Below are positions 9,135 to 17,469 of a DNA stretch of 64,000 bases, piece by piece (position 1 is the stretch's first letter; each line of letters starts with the position of its first letter). Location: positions 1,894,001 through 1,958,000 of the forward strand of contig NC_021171.1 in NCBI RefSeq assembly GCF_000242895.2, read 5' to 3'. The position numbers and the translations under genes are program-made. The DNA comes from Bacillus sp. 1NLA3E. Lineage in GTDB: Bacteria > Bacillota > Bacilli > Bacillales > Cytobacillaceae. The notes below the pieces were generated by a model. That model was not told the DNA's origin. It saw only the letters and a list, made by a program, of their open reading frames with translations, and ran no database searches.

Positions 9135-9311
9135 ATGCCAGGAAAAGCGAAACAACAGATTGACCAATGTATGTCAACAGTTCAAGGTACGGTGAGCACC
9201 TTACAACAAGCACTAGGTTCTGCAGAAAAACCAGATAATAAAAACAAGATACAACAAGCTATAAATTCACTAAATACCGCACAACAACAATTATCTGGGT
9301 ATCAAGATTAG
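9135..9311 (+). CDS. Small helical protein, 58 residues
   Basis: An unrecognised small protein that is almost entirely polar helix and rich in Gln, Ser and Lys (for example STLQQALGS and AINSLNTAQQQL). It has no signal peptide or membrane segment. The start at 9135 is fixed by a perfect AAAGGAGG 9 bases upstream; longer in-frame starts lack such a site. Size and composition recall small spore- or stress-associated helical proteins of bacilli (DUF1657-like), but I cannot assign a family. Confidence 0.6.
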   Translation: MPGKAKQQIDQCMSTVQGTVSTLQQALGSAEKPDNKNKIQQAINSLNTAQQQLSGYQD

Positions 9312-9338
9312 TCATTATTAAATAATTTTTTAATGAAA

Positions 9339-9525
9339 AGGCTGTGTTAAAGCACAATGTTTTTTTTGGCACAATGTTGATTGGAGTGGAAGGCGCGAGA
9401 CTCCTGCGGGAGCAGTGGGACAGGTGAGACCCCGCAGGCGCTTTAGCGCCGAGGAGGCTCACCGCCCACCCCTAAGGTGCGCGAAGCGCCTGGAACGGAA
9501 ATCAACATTCTAGTTTAACAGAGCC
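9339..9525 (+). repeat. Dispersed structured repeat, copy B
   Basis: Core 9379-9506. The outer arms GGCTGTGTTAAAGC (about 9341) and TTTAACAGAGCC (about 9514) are near-perfect inverted repeats. In this copy the inner block reads AGCAGTGGG and its pairing partner reads CCCACC, where the other copies have CGGG and CCCG: a compensatory change. The 3' part also carries GTGCGCGAAGCGCC in place of the usual GCGGAAAGCGAG. Confidence 0.85.
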
Positions 9526-9535
9526 AATGGAAAAA

Positions 9536-9565
9536 AAAAGTTCCCTTCGGTTAAGGGAACTTTTT
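9536..9565. terminator. Intrinsic terminator between the repeat and the peroxidase gene
   Basis: AAGTTCCCTT and AAGGGAACTT flank a 5-base loop, with A-run before and T-run after. It is usable on both strands. It serves the minus-strand cytochrome c peroxidase gene ending at 9582. Confidence 0.85.
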
Positions 9566-9581
9566 ACTATAGTTGCTACAA

Positions 9582-10646
9582 TTAGTTGGTAATCCCAGGT
9601 AGTACAGGTTTCGTAAAAATTGGTGGATTACCTCCTAATGATTTTAAGAAGGCTAACAAATCTTCTTTTTCTTGCTTTGTTAAATCTAAGGGAGACATAA
9701 AATTTTTCAAGTAAAAGCTCTTGTTTGGGTGTTCGCCGCCGCCGCGATTATAGTAATTAATGACCTCTTTTAGTGTGGCAATGCTTCCATCACGCATGTA
9801 TGGTGCGGTGTGGGTTATCCCATATAAACCAGCTGTGCGAAATTTCCCCATATCTCCAATTTTTTTCGTTAAAGCAAACCTTCCCTCATCTTCACTATTT
9901 AGTCCAGTATTATAAAAGTTGTTGTCAGAGAGATTTGGGCCATTATGACATTTTGAGCAATAAGCCTTCCCAGAGAATAAACTTAAACCTCGAAGTTCCT
10001 GTTGGTTTAATGCTGTTGTGTCCCCTTGTAAAAATTGATCATAAGGTGTATCTTTTACAACGATTTGTCGTTCAAAAGCAGCTAAGGCTTTAGCAAGATT
10101 TTTTTCGGTTATTCCGTCATTAAAAGCGGCCAAAAAAAGGTCTTCGTAACCTGTTATGCCCTTTAATTCCTGAATAAGCTCATCTAATTTTTGATTCATT
10201 TCATTTGGATTCTGGATGGGACCTAGTGCCTGTTCCTCTAATGAAGACGCCCGCCCGTCCCAAAAGTTTGAGGTGTAGTAGCCTGAGTTGATGATGGTTG
10301 GACTATTTCTAGCTCCATCACTACCATCATACATTTTTAAAGTTGGACGACCATCCCCATAACCTAAACTTGAATCATGACATGTAGCGCAGCTTCGCTC
10401 ATTGTTTCCGGAAAGGCGAGGATCAAAGAACAAGGTTTGCCCTAGCTTGACCACTTCAGGCGTCATTGGGTTATCCACTGGAACTGGGATATCGCCTAAT
10501 GGTACAAGGGGGCTATCATTTTGAAGAGTTTCAAGCAACTTATTAGGATCAATTTTCGCTTGTTTACTTACTTCCTCCTTATTTGAACAACCAACCAAAC
10601 CAACACAAAAAAATAGTAAAAGAATACTAAGTGAAATTTTTCTCAT
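9582..10646 (-). CDS. Dihaem cytochrome c peroxidase-family lipoprotein
   Basis: A 354-residue secreted haem protein. The lipoprotein signal ends FVGLVGC-like (LVGC at about residue 17-20). Two haem-binding motifs are visible: CATCH in the first domain and CSKCH in the second. The order and the length match CCP/MauG-type peroxidases, which reduce H2O2 to water outside the membrane using electrons from small cytochromes. The start at 10646 was chosen because AGGAGG lies upstream and the signal peptide begins there; upstream in-frame codons are non-coding. Divergent from a rubrerythrin gene, which suggests a shared role in peroxide defence. Confidence 0.88.
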   Translation of the reverse strand: MRKISLSILLLFFCVGLVGCSNKEEVSKQAKIDPNKLLETLQNDSPLVPLGDIPVPVDNPMTPEVVKLGQTLFFDPRLSGNNERSCATCHDSSLGYGDGRPTLKMYDGSDGARNSPTIINSGYYTSNFWDGRASSLEEQALGPIQNPNEMNQKLDELIQELKGITGYEDLFLAAFNDGITEKNLAKALAAFERQIVVKDTPYDQFLQGDTTALNQQELRGLSLFSGKAYCSKCHNGPNLSDNNFYNTGLNSEDEGRFALTKKIGDMGKFRTAGLYGITHTAPYMRDGSIATLKEVINYYNRGGGEHPNKSFYLKNFMSPLDLTKQEKEDLLAFLKSLGGNPPIFTKPVLPGITN

Positions 10647-10961
10647 AAAAGAAATACCTCCTCTCAAATTATTTGTATGTAAGTATTTGTATACCCTCAT
10701 TTTAATTTTAATTTTCGGAAAAAGCGGACAGCATTGTGGCAAAATTTCAAAAAGTGGCAATACTATCCTAATGGTGAACAAATTCCTTTTTGGTTAAAGA
10801 TGGGATGAAAGATTTTACAGTTTTCTTATGAAACGATATACTTGAATAATAGACGACTTTTGTTGTTCATTATTTGGATTACATAAAATGGGAATAATGA
10901 GTGGATTTAGATGAATAGTGGATCTAAATTCATTCAAAATCATATCAAGGAGGAATGAAAC
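10647..10961. other. Divergent promoter region between peroxidase and rubrerythrin genes
   Basis: No gene. GTGGCAA occurs twice 18 bp apart (10736-10742 and 10754-10760), and ATTTAGAT/ATCTAAAT form an 8-bp inverted repeat at 10905-10929, just before the rubrerythrin ribosome site. TCATTATT/AATAATGA also form a spaced inverted repeat near 10868-10900. I see no clear PerR box. All of these are weak candidates for control sites. Confidence 0.4.
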
Positions 10962-11390
10962 ATGGCAGATTTAAAAGGAACAAAAACAGCAGACAATTTA
11001 AGAGCGGGCTTTGCAGGGGAGTCACAAGCAAATCGACGCTATCTTTACTTTGCGGACAAAGCTGATACAGAAGGTGCAGAAGAAGTAGCAAGCTTATTCC
11101 GTAGCATTGCAAATGGTGAGACAAAACATGCTTTTGGCCACTTTGATAATTTACGTAGCAACGGTGAAGGTGATCCTGCTACAGGTCTTCCTGTGGGAAA
11201 TGTTAAAGAAATGCTTGCTTCAGCGATTGCTGGAGAAACATACGAGTATTCCGAAATGTACCCAGGTTTTGCAGCAACTGCTCGTAAAGAAGGATTTGAC
11301 CAAATCGGTGAGTGGATGGAAGTTATGGCAAAAGCAGAACGAGTTCATGCACAACGTTTCCAAAAGTTGCTTGATTCTTTAGAAGACTAA
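10962..11390 (+). CDS. Rubrerythrin family protein (erythrin type, no rubredoxin domain)
   Basis: A 142-residue ferritin-like di-iron protein. The metal-ligand helices are recognisable: GESQANRRY, GETKHA, AGETYEY and AERVHAQRF. The C-terminal rubredoxin-like iron site of classical rubrerythrin is absent. Family members reduce H2O2 in the cytoplasm. A strong AAGGAGG precedes the ATG. Followed 65 bases later by a DUF3501 gene with a terminator in between; DUF3501 and rubrerythrin genes are commonly adjacent. Opposite the dihaem peroxidase gene, so an oxidative-stress role is likely. Confidence 0.9.
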   Translation: MADLKGTKTADNLRAGFAGESQANRRYLYFADKADTEGAEEVASLFRSIANGETKHAFGHFDNLRSNGEGDPATGLPVGNVKEMLASAIAGETYEYSEMYPGFAATARKEGFDQIGEWMEVMAKAERVHAQRFQKLLDSLED

Positions 11391-11399
11391 TTTTTATTG

Positions 11400-11429
11400 C
11401 CGTCCCTGATTATTTGGGACGGTTGTTTT
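11400..11429 (+). terminator. Terminator after the rubrerythrin gene
   Basis: CCGTCCC and GGGACGG flank a 9-base loop and are followed by TTGTTTT. It lies 10 bases after the stop codon. Confidence 0.8.
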
Positions 11430-11455
11430 AATAAATGAAAAGAGGTGGGCTATGT

Positions 11456-12034
11456 ATGACTAATACCATAACTAGACAAGATTTGATCCCATTAAGTACA
11501 TACCGACGAGGAAGAGAAGAATACCTTCAAAAAATGATTACATATAAAAATAATAGACGGATCCAGTTGTCGGAACATATTTCCCTATTATTTGAAAATC
11601 GAAACACGGTGTTATTTCAAATTCAAGAATTGGTAAATTGTGAAGATCTAGAGGACCCTCAAGAAATTGATGAATACATAGACATTTATTCAGATATGAT
11701 TCCTAATGAGAGTGAATTGTCAGCTACTCTTTTCATAGAGTTAGACGACCAAAGTAAACTTTCAGACTTATTAGTTTCCCTAAAAGGTATTGAACATCAT
11801 TTAATGATGATGGTTGAAAACGAAGAGGTTCCAGCTGTTTTTGAAGAAGTGCATGATGACCGTGAATTTACCACAAGTGTTCATTATTTAAAATTCCCAA
11901 TGACACAGAATGCCAAAAATCTTTTTAGTAACGGACCTACTGATGTAGCTTTAATCCTCAATCACCCAAATTTAACTGTGAAAATTGCTTTGACCCCTCA
12001 AAGTATAAAGAGTTTACAAAAGGATTTAGCCTAA
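11456..12034 (+). CDS. DUF3501 family protein
   Basis: 192 residues starting MTNTITRQDLIPLSTYRRGR, a layout matching the DUF3501 family often found beside rubrerythrin genes. It is soluble and acidic in the middle (EDLEDPQEIDEYIDIYSDM), with a C-terminal beta-rich part. Function not established. The ATG at 11456 is preceded by AGAGGTGGG; the earlier ATG at 11435 lacks a ribosome site. Its gene is separated from rubrerythrin by a terminator, so joint expression would depend on read-through or a second promoter. Confidence 0.8.
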   Translation: MTNTITRQDLIPLSTYRRGREEYLQKMITYKNNRRIQLSEHISLLFENRNTVLFQIQELVNCEDLEDPQEIDEYIDIYSDMIPNESELSATLFIELDDQSKLSDLLVSLKGIEHHLMMMVENEEVPAVFEEVHDDREFTTSVHYLKFPMTQNAKNLFSNGPTDVALILNHPNLTVKIALTPQSIKSLQKDLA

Positions 12035-12040
12035 CTAGAA

Positions 12041-12072
12041 AAAATCACTTTCCAAAAGGAAGTGATTTTTTT
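12041..12072 (+). terminator. Terminator after the DUF3501 gene
   Basis: AATCACTT(T)CC pairs with GGAAGTGATT around AAAA, with one bulged T, followed by a run of T. It is located 7 bases after the stop. Confidence 0.8.
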
Positions 12073-12079
12073 TTGCGAA

Positions 12080-12266
12080 AAGGCTGTGTTAAAGCTCATT
12101 GTTGATTATTGCACAATGTAGATTGGAGTGGAAGGCACGAAGACTCCTGCGGGAGCAGCGGGACAGGTGAGACCCCGGAGACGCTTTAGCGCCTAGGAGG
12201 CTCACCGCCCGCCCCGCGGAAAGCGAGTGCCTGGAACGGAAATCAACATTATAGTTTAACAGAGCC
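12080..12266 (+). repeat. Dispersed structured repeat, copy C
   Basis: Core 12121-12247, starting GATTGGAGTGGAAGGC and ending GGAACGGAAATCAAC. The outer arms GGCTGTGTTAAAGC (from 12082) and TTTAACAGAGCC (to 12266) match those of copy B. The palindromic hairpin here is degenerate (ACGCTTTAGCGCC). Confidence 0.85.
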
Positions 12267-12432
12267 TTACGATAAGGATAATTCCGGTCGTTTTATTTTC
12301 AAACAGGATTAGACGTCTGGAGAGAGATTATTAACTTTTTTTAAAAACACACTTGACTAGTAGGTTTAATGTAGTTTATTGTGTAAATAGTAATAAATTA
12401 CTTAATATCCAATATTGCCCACTGGTTTACCG

Positions 12433-12485
12433 GAGGCCCATGTCAATCCTTTACGATTAGGATTCTGATATGAGCCTCTTTTTTT
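12433..12485 (+). terminator. Leader terminator (possible attenuator) upstream of sfnG
   Basis: GAGGCCCATGTCAATCCT (12433-12450) pairs, with a few G-U/mismatch positions, with AGGATT and GATATGAGCCTC (12459-12478), followed by seven T. It stands 30 bases before sfnG with no gene upstream that needs it: the preceding gene already has its own terminator and a repeat intervenes. A -35-like TTGACT is at 12353. This layout suggests a regulated leader of about 100 bases. I could not match it to the T-box or SAM riboswitch motifs. Confidence 0.6.
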
Positions 12486-12513
12486 ATTTCCAAATTAATA
12501 AGGGGGAAAAATA

Positions 12514-13593
12514 ATGAGTTTACAATTTGCCTATTGGGCACCAAATGTTAGTGGAGGTCTAGTGATATCAAACATCCCACAAAAAACAGGCTGGTCATTT
12601 GAAGACAATAAACGGTATGCATTAATTGCTGAAGAAATCGGGTTTGATTATGTACTCTTGCAAACAAGGTTTTTTGCAAGCTATGGGGCTGAAAATCAGT
12701 TAGAAGCATCTGCACTTGCATCCGCACTTGCTGCTTCAACAAAAAAAATCAACATCATTACCGCTGTACTTCCAGGTCTATGGCACCCAGGGGTGATGGC
12801 AAAAATCATCTCGACGATAGATCAAATCAGTAATGGACGTGCTGCGATTAATATTGTTAGTGGTTGGTTTAAAGGTGAATTTAATGGTTATGGTGAACCA
12901 TGGCTCGATCACGATGAACGATATCGCCGTTCAGAGGAATTTATCGAAGTCCTTCGTGAGTTATGGACAAAAGAAAATACTAATTATCGGGGCGATTTTT
13001 ATCGGATAAACAACGCACCTTTAAAACCAAAACCAATTAAACAGCCAAAAATCTTTCAAGGTGGAAATTCTAAGGCAGCTAAAGAAATGGCAGGACGTAG
13101 TACAGATGTGTATTTTATGAACGGAGGTTCGCTTGAAAAAATAAAACAACAAATAGATGAAGTGAGAGCATTAAGAAATGAAAATGGCAGAGGCGACATC
13201 CAATTTGGAGTAAATGGCTTTGTTATTGTTCGTGATACAGAAGCAGAAGCAAAAGAAGTTCTACGAGAAATTGTGGAAAATGCCAATATAGAAGCAGTTG
13301 AAGGATTTAAAGAATCAGTCAAAACCGCAGGTGCAGCCTCACCAGAAGGGCAAGGAATGTGGGCAGAATCCTCCTTCGAAGATCATATCCAATATAATGA
13401 CGGTTTTAAAACAGGCTTAATTGGAACAGCGGAACAAGTAGCGGACCAAATCATTGAACTTAAAAAGATAGGAGTCAACATCATTCTTACAGGTTTTCTC
13501 CACTATGAGCAAGACTTGCGAGCATTTGGTGAGAAGGTATTGCCACTTGTCAGAGAAAAAGAGGCTAAATTGAAGGAGCTCTTGCACAATTAG
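12514..13593 (+). CDS. sfnG: FMNH2-dependent dimethylsulfone monooxygenase (SfnG-like)
   Basis: 359 residues, a luciferase-like (LLM) monooxygenase. The start FAYWAPNVSGGLVIS, the core IVSGWFKGEFNGYGEPWLDHDERYRRSEEF, shown here only as landmarks at about residues 113-145, and the block AGAASPEGQGMW match SfnG closely. SfnG splits dimethyl sulfone to methanesulfinate using reduced FMN supplied by a separate reductase. A strong AAGGGGG precedes the ATG. Followed by two acyl-CoA-dehydrogenase-fold flavoproteins, as in bacterial sulfur-scavenging clusters, so its job is to obtain sulfur when sulfate is scarce. No flavin reductase is adjacent. Confidence 0.88.
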   Translation: MSLQFAYWAPNVSGGLVISNIPQKTGWSFEDNKRYALIAEEIGFDYVLLQTRFFASYGAENQLEASALASALAASTKKINIITAVLPGLWHPGVMAKIISTIDQISNGRAAINIVSGWFKGEFNGYGEPWLDHDERYRRSEEFIEVLRELWTKENTNYRGDFYRINNAPLKPKPIKQPKIFQGGNSKAAKEMAGRSTDVYFMNGGSLEKIKQQIDEVRALRNENGRGDIQFGVNGFVIVRDTEAEAKEVLREIVENANIEAVEGFKESVKTAGAASPEGQGMWAESSFEDHIQYNDGFKTGLIGTAEQVADQIIELKKIGVNIILTGFLHYEQDLRAFGEKVLPLVREKEAKLKELLHN

Positions 13594-13716
13594 TTGAGTC
13601 CGAATGTATGGTTTTGAAAATATAATCTTCGGCTAGATTACAATAGGCCTCTGCATTGAATAAGAGCGACTAAAAAGATTCTGATCATGATGTTAAAACA
13701 AAAGGAGTTTGTCAAA

Positions 13717-14976
13717 ATGGCGAAGCAAAAACAATTAAATCCAGAAATTAATAATAATAAGAACGATTCTTCTCCCCAACTAACGTTTACTGCACCGGTA
13801 AAAGTAGGTTCTAAAGAATTTGAACACTTGATTACAGCAATTGCACGGAATGCCCAGGAGCGAAGGAATGCTGGCAGCGAGGCACGTCCCTATTTTTCAA
13901 TTGATTTAATCAGACAATCAAAACTGGGCGCTCTACGTTTACCGATTGAACTAGGTGGCGGAGGAGCTAGCATTCGGGACCTTTTCTATGCCGTCACACG
14001 TTTAGCTGAAGCGGACCCAGATGTTGCTCATAGTCTTCGTTTCCATTATTACCAAGTTGAGGAATTCCTCCTTAGTCCGAATAATGAACTACGTAATACG
14101 TGGCTGAAAAGAGTGGCGGACGGAACGATTATTGGAAATGCGTATACTGAAATATCAAATAATAATGTTGGGAGTTCCGTCTATGAAACTACTTTATCCC
14201 CTGATGGAGATGGCTACCGTTTAAATGGAACGAAGTATTTTAGCACCGGTACTTTGTATGCTGATTGGGTTTTTGTTACGGCGTCAACTCCTGAGGGTTT
14301 AAATGTTTCTGCATTAATCCCAACTGACCGAGAAGGAGTCATCATTGAGGATGATTGGGATGGAATTGGCCAAAGATTGACGGGTAGTGGAACCACGGTC
14401 CTTAAGAATGCATTCGTCCATAAAAATGAAGTGACTGTCACCAATGAAGAGCAAACACCGTTTAATTCATTTTTACAGCTAATTCTCCATGCAGTTATAG
14501 CTGGAATATTGCGAAATGTCGTTACCGATGCTTCTTCTTTGGTGAAAAGAAGAACTCGTACTTTTAGTTTTGCAGCGGCCGAGAAACCAAACGAAGACCC
14601 ACAATTACTGCAAATAATTGGACAGCTTTCGAGTAGTGCTTTTGCTGCCGAAGCGATTGTCCTTGCTGCTGCAGATGCACTAGATATTGCAGTGAATTCA
14701 GCAGTAGAGGGTGTTATTGATTATTCTTTGAGTCATGATGCTTCGCTTCAAGCGGCTAAGGCTAAGGTAATAGTAGACAATCTTGCATTACAGTCCTCTA
14801 CGCAACTTTTTGATGTTGGTGGTGCATCGGCAACAAGACAGTCAGCGAACCTTGATCGCCACTGGCGTAATATTCGTACGATTGCTTCCCACAATCCAGT
14901 CGTATACAAAGCACGTGCCATAGGTAACTATGTTGTGAATGATTCTGAGCTTCCAATTGGAGAAATTTATTTTTAA
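13717..14976 (+). CDS. SfnB/DszC-type flavin-dependent oxidoreductase (acyl-CoA dehydrogenase fold)
   Basis: 419 residues from the ATG at 13717, which has AAGGAG 9 bases upstream; a longer in-frame start lacks one. The N-terminal helices, the middle FSTGTLYADWVFVTAS-like segment and the C-terminal ATRQSANLDRHWRNIR are characteristic of the SfnB/DszC group. Members bind FMN or FAD and oxidise organosulfur compounds, or act in sulfur acquisition. Downstream of sfnG (gap 123 bases) and followed by another member of the fold, so an operon is likely. Substrate not known. Confidence 0.78.
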   Translation: MAKQKQLNPEINNNKNDSSPQLTFTAPVKVGSKEFEHLITAIARNAQERRNAGSEARPYFSIDLIRQSKLGALRLPIELGGGGASIRDLFYAVTRLAEADPDVAHSLRFHYYQVEEFLLSPNNELRNTWLKRVADGTIIGNAYTEISNNNVGSSVYETTLSPDGDGYRLNGTKYFSTGTLYADWVFVTASTPEGLNVSALIPTDREGVIIEDDWDGIGQRLTGSGTTVLKNAFVHKNEVTVTNEEQTPFNSFLQLILHAVIAGILRNVVTDASSLVKRRTRTFSFAAAEKPNEDPQLLQIIGQLSSSAFAAEAIVLAAADALDIAVNSAVEGVIDYSLSHDASLQAAKAKVIVDNLALQSSTQLFDVGGASATRQSANLDRHWRNIRTIASHNPVVYKARAIGNYVVNDSELPIGEIYF

Positions 14977-15032
14977 AAACTAATTAATATTAATGTGGAA
15001 ATTTATTAGTAATAAAATTGGAGGAATTAATC

Positions 15033-16241
15033 ATGAGTAATGTAGAAACGAAAAAAAATATCTATTCAAGAGCCTATGTCGAGGAAATTAGAGAAAGAGT
15101 TCGACCGATTATTCAAAATATCATCGAACCAAATGCTGTAATTATTGATAAAGAAGGAAGATTTCCCCGTGAAAATTTATTAGCGCTTGCTAAAGAAGGA
15201 TGGAATTCGGTAACATTTTCTGAAAAATGGGGCGGACTGGATTTAGGCTATTTAGGTCTTGCAATTGTTGCGGAAGAAATCGGGAAGGTGGATGCTTCGA
15301 CTGCTTTAGTATATGCCATGCACGTTGGTGCTGCCCAAGTAATTGCCTTATATGGAAATGAGGATCAAAAAAACCGCTGGTTATTGCCAGTTCGTGAGGG
15401 ATCTGTAGGAACTTTTTCTATTAGCGAAAAAGCCACAAGAGGCCATGTATGGTTTAACCTAAGCCAAGCAGAACGCGATGGAAAGGATTATATTATTAAT
15501 GCCGAAAAGTCGTTTACAACTAGTGGTGGCCAGGCTGATTTTTACATTTTACAAACGAGAACTCCAGAGACTGATGACTATAGTGATATTAGCTATTTCA
15601 TCGTTGACGGTCATGACAAGGGTATTACTTCTGAACCATGGAAAGCATTGGGAGTAAGAGGAAACCATAGTGGACCGATTACTTATCGTAACGTTAAAGT
15701 AAGTCATCGCGATCTAGTGGGGTATGAAGGATTAGGAAAAGAAATTATGGATGATGGTGTGAATCCAATTTATTTACTTGGTCTTGCATCTGCATGGCTT
15801 GGGGTGGCGCAAGGTGCTCTTAAGGCAGCGGTAGATCATGTTACGAAGACAGTGAATGAAGGCTTCAATAAAAGTCTGGCTGATCATCAAGTGATTCGTC
15901 AAAAATTAGCAGAGGTAAAAATACAAATTACTGGATTAAAAGCGTGGCAATTAGATTTAGCGAGACATTATGATGAGTTGCTTGCCGAGGGGAAACCATT
16001 AAGTTTATTAGCGGCGGAAGTCATAGAATTAAAAGTTCAAACATCGGAATTAGCAGATTTTTCAGCTCGAATTGCGATGGATGTAGCAGGTGGTTATGGA
16101 TATAAAGAAGGTATATTTGAACGGCTATACCGAGATGCCCGAGCAGGAATTCCAATGGCACCATCAAATAATATAGCACGTGATCAAGTTGGAAAGATTT
16201 TAGTGGGATTACCATTGGAGCTTTGGGAAGAGGGGAAATGA
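15033..16241 (+). CDS. Acyl-CoA dehydrogenase-fold flavoprotein of the sulfur cluster
   Basis: 402 residues from the ATG at 15033 with GGAGGA upstream. The fold is clear from LAKEGWNSVTFSEKWGG, ISEKATRGH and VAGGYGYKEGIFERLYRDAR. The usual C-terminal EGT, and with it the catalytic glutamate position, is replaced by MAPSNN, and SEPGTGSH is altered to SEKATRGH. It is therefore probably not a true acyl-CoA dehydrogenase but a flavin monooxygenase-like enzyme of organosulfur metabolism. Third gene of the sfnG group, ending at a strong terminator. Confidence 0.75.
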   Translation: MSNVETKKNIYSRAYVEEIRERVRPIIQNIIEPNAVIIDKEGRFPRENLLALAKEGWNSVTFSEKWGGLDLGYLGLAIVAEEIGKVDASTALVYAMHVGAAQVIALYGNEDQKNRWLLPVREGSVGTFSISEKATRGHVWFNLSQAERDGKDYIINAEKSFTTSGGQADFYILQTRTPETDDYSDISYFIVDGHDKGITSEPWKALGVRGNHSGPITYRNVKVSHRDLVGYEGLGKEIMDDGVNPIYLLGLASAWLGVAQGALKAAVDHVTKTVNEGFNKSLADHQVIRQKLAEVKIQITGLKAWQLDLARHYDELLAEGKPLSLLAAEVIELKVQTSELADFSARIAMDVAGGYGYKEGIFERLYRDARAGIPMAPSNNIARDQVGKILVGLPLELWEEGK

Positions 16242-16321
16242 AATTATTTTGTTAGCTTATAAAATATCGCAATTGATGGTATGATCGACCTTAGTCTTCT
16301 TACATGTAAACCAAATTAGAA

Positions 16322-16374
16322 CCAAAAAAGCGCCAGGGCTTATCCAAATGTTGGATGAGGTCTGGGCTTTTTTG
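16322..16374 (+). terminator. Terminator of the sfnG gene group
   Basis: CCAAAAAAGC and GCTTTTTTGG close an extended hairpin whose upper part pairs CCAG with CTGG and TATCCAA with TTGGAT(G). It lies about 80 bases past the last stop. Confidence 0.75.
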
Positions 16375-17125
16375 GGGGGTGGGCAAACTGGACCAAATTA
16401 CACTCCAAATACTTGCACTTATCCCCACAACTTTTCCCACCTTTTCGCATCGTTATCGCATGAATCGTAAAAATACATTAAGTCTTTTCTAACCAATTAC
16501 TTCTAATGAAATTTAGATTTGTAGGTTAATGTACGCATTATCAAAAATTAAATGTATTGTTCTCCTGCGAGATTTATTCACTAAAAAAAGCAAGCACAAT
16601 ACTGTGCTCACCTTTTTCTACAACAATGCGAATTTAATGATACTTATGGTATATTCGATACTTAAGTTAAAGCAGGCATTCTTAAGAGACATTTCAACTT
16701 AGATATCATGGTACTAATTAAGATTGTCACTCTAAACCACATAATAATTAATCGTGGAAATAAGCTAAAAAGAATATTCATCAGATATCCCTCCGCATTG
16801 AAGTTTAGTGTTAAAAGATAACACTAAAGATAGTGTTAATCTGAGAAACAAATTTATTCATTGAATATTCATCGCAAATATTTAATTATAAAAGCTAGAA
16901 AGCACCGGAACCACCGCCACCAGTTTAGGAATCATCTGTCTTTTGGTGGTAATATGAGGTGAAATAGGAAAGGTTTAACACTCGCCATAACAACTATTTT
17001 CAAAAGGAAAGTGCCCTAAAAGTGCAAACGCTTGGCCTCATTTAACTATAAAATACTAAATGATATACTAGTTGCAAAGGAATTAATACGGGTGGGACAC
17101 ACAATTTTTAGAAGGAGTGGTGACG
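16375..17125. other. Gene-free stretch with scattered small hairpins
   Basis: No intact gene on either strand. Small hairpins are seen at AGCACA/TGTGCT (16593-16608, T-run just after) and AGTGTTA/TAACACT (about 16808-16826). Around 16905-16930 the minus strand could read a glycine-rich tail of six or seven residues before a stop, perhaps a leftover of a decayed gene. Nothing else recognised. Confidence 0.5.
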
Positions 17126-17389
17126 GTGGATTCGAAGATACAATCCTATTTTTGAAAACTTAATTTCACTTGTTAGGGAACGACAATTGGAAGCCTCAAA
17201 TCAGATTCTTGCAGCTACTAAAGAAAAGGTAGACTGCCTTATGAAGTATGGGGTCAATTGAAAGCGAAATTAACAGATTCGAATAATCACGAAAGATCAA
17301 GCACTGCTCAATTTCTTTGTACATTGGCCAAAAGTGATCCTGAGAAAAGAATGTTAACTGATTTTCTAGATATTTGGAAAAAGGCGTAA
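17126..17389 (+). pseudogene. Decayed gene fragment, frameshifted
   Basis: A ribosome site (GAAGGAGTGG) and GTG start a reading frame that stops after nine codons. Coding-like sequence continues in shifted frames: first RYNPIFENLISLVRERQLEA, then from about 17247 WGQLKAKLTDSNNHERSS, ending FLDIWKKA and a stop at 17387-17389. At least two frameshifts are needed to join them. The helix-rich repeats could be HEAT-like, but I do not recognise the parent. It sits in a degraded region just before the DUF1003 gene. Confidence 0.55.
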
Positions 17390-17469
17390 ATTTAGGATGG
17401 AATTATTAAATAGTTACTTTAATATAAATCATTCAGATTGTCAGGACTAAGGAGAGGGGACTAAACTAT

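Noticed and set aside
10800-10961. PerR box upstream of the rubrerythrin gene
   Set aside because: The inverted repeats there do not match the PerR consensus well enough.
12353-12485. T-box or SAM riboswitch before sfnG
   Set aside because: The T-box sequence around GGGTGGNACC and the SAM core motifs are not found; only a leader terminator is supported.
16905-16930. Glycine-rich tail of a membrane protein on the minus strand
   Set aside because: Only six or seven residues between stops; too short to support a gene remnant.
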